The notes beneath the pieces were generated by a model. That model did no database searches and was not told the origin of the DNA. It saw only the letters and a program-made list of their open reading frames with translations. Shown piece after piece: positions 1 to 5,078 of a stretch of DNA of 5,078 bases. The DNA is from an uncultured Porphyromonadaceae bacterium. GTDB taxonomy: Bacteria; Bacteroidota; Bacteroidia; Bacteroidales; Muribaculaceae. A program made the position numbers and the translations under genes. The DNA lies in contig CAMWZE010000157.1 of NCBI GenBank assembly GCA_947178685.1, forward strand, positions 1 through 5,078, given 5' to 3'. How positions within the stretch are numbered: position 1 is the first letter of the stretch; each line of letters starts with the position of its first letter.

Positions 1-25
1 TTTAATTGTGTAGATAATTGTAAAT

Positions 26-574
26 ATGGAAAAGAAGAAATGGGTGATTGAGGAGAGTGAGTATCTTATTCGCCGTCCGTGGCTTACGGCAAGACGCGAC
101 AAGGTGCGTCTGCCGGATGGACGAGTCAATCCGGAGCATTATGTGCTTGAATATCCCGACTGGGTTAATGTTATAGCAATTACTACTGAGGGGAAGTTCC
201 TGATGGTGGAGCAATATCGCCATGGATTAGACGACTACTACGTAGAATTGGTGGCAGGTGTGTCGGAAGAGGGTGAGTCGATGCTTCAGGCGGCCCAGCG
301 TGAGCTTTTAGAAGAGACGGGCTATGCCGGTGGCGAATGGAAACTGCTCACAGTGATAGCTCAGAATCCCTCTACCTGCAATAACTATACGCATTGTTTC
401 CTTGCAACAAATGTGGATAAGGTGGACAGTCAGCATCTTGATTCAACCGAGGATATCTCAGTGAGACTTCTGAGTGAGGATGAGGTGTGGCATATGCTGA
501 TGGCCGATGAAATGAAGCAGGCGCTCATGGCCGCCCCCCTTTGGAAGTATTTTGCCCTTAAATCACGCCGGTGA
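26..574 (+). CDS. Nudix hydrolase, ADP-ribose pyrophosphatase-like
   Basis: Soluble 182-aa cytoplasmic protein predicted to hydrolyse a nucleoside diphosphate linked to another moiety. A perfect Nudix box (GX5EX7REUXEEXGU) is visible: G78, E84, then RELLEETGY at 92-100, with E93, E96 and E97 as the expected metal ligands. The 'VNVIAITTEGKFLMVEQYRHG' stretch (about 47-67) before the box is typical of the ADP-ribose pyrophosphatase (NudF/NUDT5-like) branch. A proline (P115) lies 15 residues after the box, as in ADP-ribose hydrolases, but the surrounding loop reads NPSTCNN rather than the usual SPG-type loop, so the substrate is uncertain. The length is normal for the family and the catalytic motif is intact. 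The ATG at 26 is the first start after in-phase stops. No Shine-Dalgarno sequence is present, which is normal in Bacteroidota. The stop is 0-3 nt before the next gene, implying one operon and translational coupling. The family call is certain; the ADP-ribose specificity is inference. Confidence 0.93.
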   Translation: MEKKKWVIEESEYLIRRPWLTARRDKVRLPDGRVNPEHYVLEYPDWVNVIAITTEGKFLMVEQYRHGLDDYYVELVAGVSEEGESMLQAAQRELLEETGYAGGEWKLLTVIAQNPSTCNNYTHCFLATNVDKVDSQHLDSTEDISVRLLSEDEVWHMLMADEMKQALMAAPLWKYFALKSRR

Positions 575-1984
575 GTGATGGTGCTTCTTAAGAGATCCTA
601 TGCGTTTACGGTAGTAGCCCTCTTTTTACTCTTGTCGCTCTGCACCGGATGCCGGGAGAGTACGGATGAGCGCATAAGAAAAGATGTGGCAGCTGCGCAA
701 GATTTGATAGAGCAAGGGGATAATGAGAGGGCTCTGGAGTTGCTTCTTGAGGCGCAGGCCCGGCTCGATGAGAGTGTTTCACCCAAGACGAGGATTGACC
801 TCTACACAGCTTTCGTGGATCCGTATTACAATTCTTATTCTCATCGTTTCGGCAGAGCGCAGTCTTATGCCTTGAGGGCAGTGGAGACGGCACGCGAGGC
901 GGATAGCCTTCAATGGCTCCCTGTATTGTTATGGAATCTTGTTATCAACACACAAGATATGGATTCAGCGTCAATGTATCTGAGAGAATGCCGTGACCTA
1001 AGCGACCGCTATGGCGAAGCTTATCTGGCAGCACGGTCAAGGATTTTTCTGGCAAAGATTGATTGGCTTAGTGGCGACAGGGAAAGAGCCGAAAGGATAT
1101 TCGATAGTATTTCCGTGCGTGGGCAGATGGAGAATTTGCCTCTGCTACATCTGGAACTTGACATTGAACGTGCCGGTTTATATAATAATAGTGGTGAGAA
1201 TGAGAAAGCCCTGAGCTTGCTTCAAACTATCGACAGAGATAGTCTAAGCCTTGACGGACGGATATCGCTTTATTGGATGCTTGACAATATAAGTCGTAAA
1301 GAGGGCCGTTGGGAGGCTGCACTCACCTATAGCGACTCTCTCGCTATCTGCCGTGATTCTATTCAAAGGTTGACCTCTTCCATGCACCTTGAGCAAGTTG
1401 AAGGTAATTATTCCCGCAAACTGATGCAGAAGGAGGAGAGACAGTCGCGATTCCTGTGGCTATCCGGAGCCGCGTTTCTCATTCTTTTAATTGTAATTTT
1501 CTTCCTTAATCGTGACAGATCTCTGAGACGCCATCAGATGAAGCTGATTGCGGATATAGCCGAACTGAATGTGAAGCTTAGGGAGGCGGAAAGGGAGGAA
1601 GTCTCAGAGCAGTTGGATCTGCTCTCTCCTCTGATGGATAAGTTGCGGCTCACTAAGGAGTTTTATTTTACACTGCCGGTAGCCTCCTTGGTGGCTCAGC
1701 TTAACATGATGCCAAATCCCGATGATATTCCGAAGGAGAAACTGAAGGAACTGACGGAATCTGTGGTGGGTACATTCTCTGAAATATCCGTAGATCTTCG
1801 GCACACAGAACCTGCCCTCACTCAAGATGACTCTCTTTTCTGTCTGCTCTGTTATGTAGGCATAAGCAAGGATGTGGCAGGGGCGATAATGAAGTCGAGC
1901 GAAGACGCTCTGAGAAAGCGTAAGAGCCGGATAAAGCAAAAGATCTCATCCGATGATCTGTTTAATCTAATTTTCAGTAAATGA
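575..1984 (+). CDS. Membrane-anchored TPR protein with C-terminal helix-turn-helix (regulator-like, DUF6377-like)
   Basis: Protein of 469 aa. In order: an N-terminal hydrophobic signal (residues 8-22) ending in CTGC with Cys26, a weak lipobox; an all-helical region with TPR-like helix pairs (about 35-265, e.g. QGDNERALELLLEAQ, SGENEKALSLLQTID, EGRWEAALTYSDSL); one strong membrane span (about 294-311); a charged coiled-coil-like linker (313-350); and a C-terminal region (about 404-456, LTQDDSLFCLLCYVGISKDVAG...ALRKRKSRIKQKI) resembling the LuxR/GerE-like helix-turn-helix of Bacteroidota TPR regulators. Expected topology is TPRs in the periplasm and the DNA-binding region in the cytoplasm. No histidine kinase or receiver domain is present. 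The frame opens with GTG at 575, right after the TGA of the Nudix gene, but ATG at 578 is the likelier start. It sits just upstream of an outer-membrane receptor gene, a natural candidate target. The DUF6377 assignment is from memory of the architecture and unverified; the target is inference. Confidence 0.85.
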   Translation: MMVLLKRSYAFTVVALFLLLSLCTGCRESTDERIRKDVAAAQDLIEQGDNERALELLLEAQARLDESVSPKTRIDLYTAFVDPYYNSYSHRFGRAQSYALRAVETAREADSLQWLPVLLWNLVINTQDMDSASMYLRECRDLSDRYGEAYLAARSRIFLAKIDWLSGDRERAERIFDSISVRGQMENLPLLHLELDIERAGLYNNSGENEKALSLLQTIDRDSLSLDGRISLYWMLDNISRKEGRWEAALTYSDSLAICRDSIQRLTSSMHLEQVEGNYSRKLMQKEERQSRFLWLSGAAFLILLIVIFFLNRDRSLRRHQMKLIADIAELNVKLREAEREEVSEQLDLLSPLMDKLRLTKEFYFTLPVASLVAQLNMMPNPDDIPKEKLKELTESVVGTFSEISVDLRHTEPALTQDDSLFCLLCYVGISKDVAGAIMKSSEDALRKRKSRIKQKISSDDLFNLIFSK

Positions 1985-2020
1985 GCGTGACAAAGGCGTG
2001 ACACAATGAAAGTGTCACGC
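1985..2020. repeat. Three copies of GCGTGACA (two direct, one inverted)
   Basis: GCGTGACA occurs at 1985-1992 and again at 1996-2003, exactly 11 bp apart (about one helical turn). Its complement TGTCACGC occurs at 2013-2020. The second and third copies are part of the 14-bp dyad; the first lies outside it and starts one base after the stop codon. This arrangement could be an operator with three half-sites on one face of the helix, or in RNA could allow the first copy to compete for the 3' arm (8 bp only, weaker than the main stem). The repeats are directly seen; any function is inference. Confidence 0.55.
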
Positions 2021-2025
2021 CTTTG
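1991..2025. terminator. Perfect 14-bp hairpin after the regulator-like gene; terminator-like without U-tract
   Basis: CAAAGGCGTGACAC (1991-2004) is perfectly complementary to GTGTCACGCCTTTG (2012-2025), with a 7-base AATGAAA loop. It begins 6 nt after the stop codon of the TPR/HTH gene, the usual place for a terminator. However, the downstream strand continues ACCGTTATAG with no T-run, and the minus-strand side also lacks a clean T-run, so it is not a canonical intrinsic terminator. It may terminate weakly, stabilise the upstream mRNA 3' end, or act as a dyad operator for the receptor gene that starts 38 nt later. The hairpin is certain; its role is open. Confidence 0.6.
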
Positions 2026-2063
2026 ACCGTTATAGCCTATCATTTGAATGGTAATTTCGCAGC

Positions 2064-4166
2064 ATGAAATTAATTTACAGAATAATGAGAAAAGAGATCA
2101 TTTGTGTAATCTTTATGGGAGCCTCTATTTATGCCTGGGGCCAGAATGAGACCGACACAGTCCGCACCAGGGTGCTTGACGAGCTTGAAGTGTCGGCGGT
2201 AAGAAACTATGTGAAGACCACTCCGAGGGGCCTGAAAGTTTCCATGCTGGGAAATCCTCTCAGCGACATAGGCACTGCAGTGGATGCTATAAAGCAGATG
2301 CCTCTGATAGAAGCCACGGATAACGGCATAGTAGTGGCAGGGAAGGGTTCGCCGGCAATCTATATCAATGGACGACTCATGCGGGATTCCGGTGAACTGG
2401 ATATGCTCACCTCAAAAGATCTTGATAGCGTTGAGATCATAACTATGCCCTCCGTTAAATATGGCCCGGAAGTCACATCGGTGATCCTTATCAGAACCAA
2501 AAAGAGAAATTCCGGGATCTACGCCGGAGCCGGCACTACTCTCACTGTTTCATCAGTGATGTCGGAATCTTTCAGAGGAAATGTAGGCACTCAGAGTGAA
2601 AACGGACTGAATCTGTTTGGGGACTTCTCCTTTTCCGACAGTCGCTTTAAACAGACACGCAGAAATTCAGAGATAGTGGCTCCTGTGGATGGTTCCACAA
2701 CTCTTTCGAGTAACACCCAAGGGAAAGCATCCGGCCATTCCGAATCGCTCCGCACGGGCGTAGGCCTGAATTATGATTTCCATAATCATTCGATAGGGGC
2801 GAAATATACATTCTCACGAACTCTACCAACCGACTACCGCAGTCGATACGTCACTCTCACCAATATGCGTGACATAGAAGAAATCAATTCAGACAACCAT
2901 ATAAGCAGCTCCGACTCGCGCCACTATCTGAATTTCTATTCCTACTTCACTCTTTCCGGAAAAACAGATCTCCGTTTGGATTTAGACTATCTGCGAAACC
3001 GTTCCGGATCCTCAAATCGTGCGGATGAGAATGGAGATGAAGCTATGATACGTAATCATGGCTCCATGAATGCGGACCTCTGTGCCGGGAAGGTTGAGTT
3101 GGAAAAAAGCATGGAGAAATTAAATTTTATGATTGGGGGCGACTATACCTACACAAAGAATAATCAGCTATTTATCAATTCTTCTACGGGCGATGTGCCT
3201 GAGATTCTGGAATCAGCGACAGATGTTGTGACACAGAATCTTTATTCCGGATACCTGACGTTTGACTGGAAAGTGACTGACAGATGGAGCGTCGACGGTG
3301 GACTGAGATATGACGCTACCACCACACGCTACGTCAGGAACGGTGTCTTTGAGAAATCCCTGTCAAAAGAATATGGTGACTGGATTCCGAATCTGGGGAT
3401 TTCCTATATCGGTGATTTTACCGTCACTCTGCGCTATAAACAGGCTGTCTACCGTCCATCTTATTCAAGTCTTGATAATAATTACACCTATTCCACTCCC
3501 ACTCAATGGTCGGCAGGTAATCCTCAGCTGCAAAAGGTAAAGACTCACGAGATAGATCTGAATGTGAATTATAAGAAATTCATGTTCCAGGTCCAAGGCA
3601 CCAGATATTTCCATAAGATTGGCTACTCCTCACGCTATGAGCCGCTGCTCAATGCTACGGTGTCGCAGATGGTGAATCTTCCATCTTACAACGCCCTTCA
3701 GCTGGTGGCTGTACAGAGGCTTGACGTAAGTATGTGGCATCCGGTTTTACAGGGTGTGGCTGTATTTCAGGATCTGACATATGGCAACCCGAAACATTCC
3801 TATAAGACTCCCTTATGGCAGATGGCACTCAATAATCGCTTTGATCTCCCGAAGGGTGTGTATGCGTGGCTCAACTTTTTTGTACGTGGCAACGGCGACA
3901 TAGAGCTTCAGACCTGCAAAGCATGGTGGCAGACATCGCTCACCCTCAGTAAAACCTACAGGAACTGGACTTTCTCACTATCTGCCAATGATATCTTCGG
4001 CTCATGGAAATATGATATACTCACAAAGACCAATAACGTGGTGAGTCATGACTTTAGAAAGGGTGGTTCGCAAACCGTCTCCATCACTGTAAATTACCAG
4101 TTCAAGGCATCCAAATCGAAATACAAAGGGAAAGCCGTTAGAGATGATGAGATCAACCGTCTGTGA
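2064..4166 (+). CDS. TonB-dependent-receptor-like outer-membrane beta-barrel protein (OMP_b-brl_3-like)
   Basis: Protein of 700 aa predicted to sit in the outer membrane as a gated barrel. A signal peptide (hydrophobic about 11-25, likely cleavage near AWG/Q27) is followed by VLDELEVSAVR (38-47), resembling the Bacteroidota 'LDEVVVTA' box. A plug-like domain (about 58-147) contains the patterns DAIKQMPLI, GSPAIYINGR, LTSKDLDSVEIITMPSVKYG and SVILIRTKKR. The rest (about 150-685) is alternating aromatic/polar beta-strand sequence ending in a strand SQTVSITVNYQF. The tail SKYKGKAVRDDEINRL resembles tails of this family. The N-terminal carboxypeptidase-regulatory-like domain found in many relatives is absent. 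The ATG at 2064 gives a seven-residue extension; ATG at 2085 (MRKEIICVIF) gives a more usual signal peptide and may be the true start. The ligand is unknown. It lacks SusC-like length (about 1000 aa) and no SusD neighbour is present, so it is not a standard glycan-uptake pair. Confidence 0.88.
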   Translation: MKLIYRIMRKEIICVIFMGASIYAWGQNETDTVRTRVLDELEVSAVRNYVKTTPRGLKVSMLGNPLSDIGTAVDAIKQMPLIEATDNGIVVAGKGSPAIYINGRLMRDSGELDMLTSKDLDSVEIITMPSVKYGPEVTSVILIRTKKRNSGIYAGAGTTLTVSSVMSESFRGNVGTQSENGLNLFGDFSFSDSRFKQTRRNSEIVAPVDGSTTLSSNTQGKASGHSESLRTGVGLNYDFHNHSIGAKYTFSRTLPTDYRSRYVTLTNMRDIEEINSDNHISSSDSRHYLNFYSYFTLSGKTDLRLDLDYLRNRSGSSNRADENGDEAMIRNHGSMNADLCAGKVELEKSMEKLNFMIGGDYTYTKNNQLFINSSTGDVPEILESATDVVTQNLYSGYLTFDWKVTDRWSVDGGLRYDATTTRYVRNGVFEKSLSKEYGDWIPNLGISYIGDFTVTLRYKQAVYRPSYSSLDNNYTYSTPTQWSAGNPQLQKVKTHEIDLNVNYKKFMFQVQGTRYFHKIGYSSRYEPLLNATVSQMVNLPSYNALQLVAVQRLDVSMWHPVLQGVAVFQDLTYGNPKHSYKTPLWQMALNNRFDLPKGVYAWLNFFVRGNGDIELQTCKAWWQTSLTLSKTYRNWTFSLSANDIFGSWKYDILTKTNNVVSHDFRKGGSQTVSITVNYQFKASKSKYKGKAVRDDEINRL

Positions 4167-4440
4167 CTATCGTAGTTGTAAATAATCAGAGATGAGGATG
4201 TCGTTGCACTTCTTATTGGAAACTTTGGAATGATGATTATTGCTATTTTCCTGATGATAATTCCCGTTTTTACAGAAGTTTTGATTAATTTTGCACTTTA
4301 AATGCCGAAGACGGCTTCGTTGTCAAGCCGGGCTGCTGCATTTCGTAAAATCAAAAGTAAAATTAATAAAACCATAAATCTGAAAAAACGACTTCCCGAT
4401 ATCCAATAAGGGAGGCGCTAAGAGAACAACAACATCAGAA
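4167..4440 (+). other. Intergenic region and putative 5' leader of yidC
   Basis: This 274-bp AT-rich gap lies between the receptor stop and yidC. I see no convincing terminator after the receptor gene. After the probable promoter there are two small potential stem-loops in the presumed leader. One is CGAAG/CTTCG (4306-4310 and 4315-4319) with an ACGG loop, which competes with GCCG/CGGC (4304-4307 and 4312-4315). The other is CTTCCC/GGGAGG (4392-4397 and 4410-4415, one G-U pair) with a 12-base loop. The GGGAGG is 25 nt from the ATG, too far to be a normal ribosome-binding site. No known riboswitch is recognised. Confidence 0.45.
4286..4293 (+). promoter_or_regulatory. Bacteroidota -7 promoter element (TAATTTTG) for yidC
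   Basis: TAATTTTG matches the Bacteroidota housekeeping sigma -7 consensus TAnnTTTG exactly. The partner -33 TTTG is not clear: the nearest T-rich candidate is TTTTT at 4267-4271, which gives too short a spacer (about 14-15 instead of 19-21). If used, transcription would begin near 4300 and give a leader of about 140 nt before the yidC ATG. It is the only full -7 match I found in the gap upstream of yidC. Confidence 0.5.
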
Positions 4441-5078
4441 ATGGATAAGAACACCATCATCGGAATGCTCCTGATTATAGGAGTGTTATTCTGTTTCAAC
4501 TGGTTTGGCCCGAAAAGAACACAACCGGCAGATCAGGTTGAAACCGAGGACGTGACGTCACAGGCAGCTAACGCCTCAACCCCTGACAATCTCACTCCTA
4601 CTGAGAAGGAATGGCTCGTAAAAAACATCATGGAGAACGGCGAGACCGTCGTGCTCCACGACAGCACACACGCCACACGCCTGCATGACGGCGTTATCAA
4701 CCTTACTGCAATGGGTGATTCAGTGGCCGGAACCGTAACAGTTGACGGCAAAGTGCTCAACTGGAGCGATGTAATGGCTGCCGACCTCAAGAAGATGTCG
4801 ATTCAGGAGCAGAGAAAGGCTGTGGAAGCTGTCAGAAACGCCTCTGTATCAATGGGCCGATATGGTAAGTTTGCCCGTTTCTTATCAGGCAACGACAGCA
4901 TCGTACGTCTTGAAAACGATGTCATCAGCCTTGAACTCAGCGCGAAATCCGGCTCCATCACTCGTGCCGAACTTAAGAAATATGACACGGAATACACACC
5001 TGATGAGAGTGCGGAGCGCAATGAGAAGGTGGTGGAGGTAGAAGTCAATTCAAATTCCTGTCTCTTATACAAAACTCA
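4441..5078 (+). CDS. yidC: Membrane protein insertase YidC, N-terminal part (cut by contig end)
   Basis: YidC inserts and folds inner-membrane proteins, alone or with SecYEG. Only the first 205 residues are native here, of roughly 600 in Bacteroidota. The start MDKNTIIGMLLIIGVLFCFNW is the typical Bacteroidales N-terminal anchor (membrane span about 6-21), facing a large periplasmic domain. The segment DSIVRLENDVISLELSAKSGSITRAELKKY (152-181) matches the beginning of the periplasmic beta-supersandwich domain ('xNDxxxLxxSxxGGxxxxxxLKxY'). The catalytic five-helix core would lie beyond the window. From 5058 the sequence is adapter, so the last codons (CLLYKT) are not real and the gene is broken by assembly, not by mutation. 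Residues 24-150 are a poorly conserved linker of low complexity in places. The gene probably has its own promoter at 4286. The assignment rests on the N-terminus and the partial domain. Confidence 0.85.
   Translation, partial: MDKNTIIGMLLIIGVLFCFNWFGPKRTQPADQVETEDVTSQAANASTPDNLTPTEKEWLVKNIMENGETVVLHDSTHATRLHDGVINLTAMGDSVAGTVTVDGKVLNWSDVMAADLKKMSIQEQRKAVEAVRNASVSMGRYGKFARFLSGNDSIVRLENDVISLELSAKSGSITRAELKKYDTEYTPDESAERNEKVVEVEVNSNSCLLYKT
5058..5078. other. Nextera transposase adapter remnant at contig end (artifact)
   Basis: CTGTCTCTTATACA (5058-5071) equals the first 14 bases of the Illumina Nextera mosaic-end read-through sequence CTGTCTCTTATACACATCT. The remaining seven bases (AAACTCA) do not follow the adapter and may be read error or chimeric sequence. 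Read on the minus strand it yields a protein starting 'MYKRQ', a tell-tale adapter translation. These bases should be trimmed and not used as biology. Confidence 0.9.

Noticed and set aside
598..893. Two antisense reading frames of 62 and 95 aa inside the TPR/HTH gene
   Set aside because: They lie opposite a well-supported gene, overlap each other, and show no recognisable domain; they look like shadows.
1604..2043. Antisense frames of 111 and 63 aa covering the 3' end of the TPR/HTH gene and the hairpin
   Set aside because: They are opposite the conserved helix-turn-helix coding region, with no promoter and no recognisable family.
2038..2059. Promoter for the receptor gene (TATCATTTG at 2038-2046 or TAATTTCG at 2052-2059)
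   Set aside because: The first has one base too many in the spacer of the TAnnTTTG consensus and the second has one mismatch; neither has a TTTG element at the right distance, so no promoter is claimed.
18..4184. Shared 9-mer TTGTAAATA at 18-26 and 4176-4184 as a possible recombination or regulatory repeat
   Set aside because: It is short, AT-rich and expected by chance in AT-rich intergenic sequence; the flanks do not match.
4230..4301. Possible 23-aa hydrophobic peptide (MMIIAIFLMIIPV...) upstream of yidC
   Set aside because: It has no ribosome-binding signal, overlaps the likely yidC promoter, and its hydrophobicity can come simply from T-rich sequence. It is worth keeping only if conserved in relatives.
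4533..4790. Antisense 85-aa frame opposite yidC
   Set aside because: It is Ser/Thr/Val-rich shadow sequence with no family resemblance, opposite a conserved gene.
4803..5072. Antisense 89-aa reading frame starting MYKRQ
   Set aside because: Its start lies in the Nextera adapter remnant and the rest is antisense to yidC; serine/leucine-rich composition is typical of a shadow frame.

Overview
The window looks like a piece of a Bacteroidota (Bacteroidales) chromosome recovered as a contig, possibly from the Muribaculaceae/Prevotella/Bacteroides neighbourhood. The reasons are four. There is an outer-membrane beta-barrel receptor with a 'VLDELEVSA' box, a plug and a C-terminal tail ending in NRL. 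There is a TPR/transmembrane/C-terminal helix-turn-helix protein of a type common in this phylum. The yidC start (MDKNTIIGMLLIIG) is of Bacteroidales type. Start codons lack Shine-Dalgarno sequences, and one TAnnTTTG promoter element is present. The genus cannot be fixed by eye.

Layout: all four genes are on the + strand. Positions 26-574 encode a Nudix hydrolase with a perfect Nudix box, and bases 1-25 are leader only. It is followed with almost no gap by 575/578-1984, a membrane-anchored TPR protein with a C-terminal DNA-binding-like domain. A 79-bp gap then holds a perfect 14-bp inverted repeat, with an extra half-copy 11 bp upstream. Positions 2064 (or 2085)-4166 encode a 700-aa plug-plus-barrel outer-membrane protein. 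A 274-bp AT-rich intergenic region holds a probable promoter and leader for yidC, which starts at 4441 and runs off the end of the window. The last 21 bases are not native sequence: they begin with 14 bases of the Nextera transposase mosaic end, so the contig ends in adapter.

Working together: the Nudix gene and the regulator-like gene almost certainly form one transcript. The regulator-like protein has a periplasmic TPR region, one membrane span and a cytoplasmic helix-turn-helix region. It sits just upstream of an outer-membrane receptor, which suggests (inference) a local sensing or uptake unit in which the repeat at 1985-2025 is either a terminator/attenuator or an operator. YidC is a housekeeping membrane insertase and probably an independent transcription unit. 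I see no RNA gene, insertion sequence, CRISPR array or phage gene, and nothing that I can claim with confidence as a new system.
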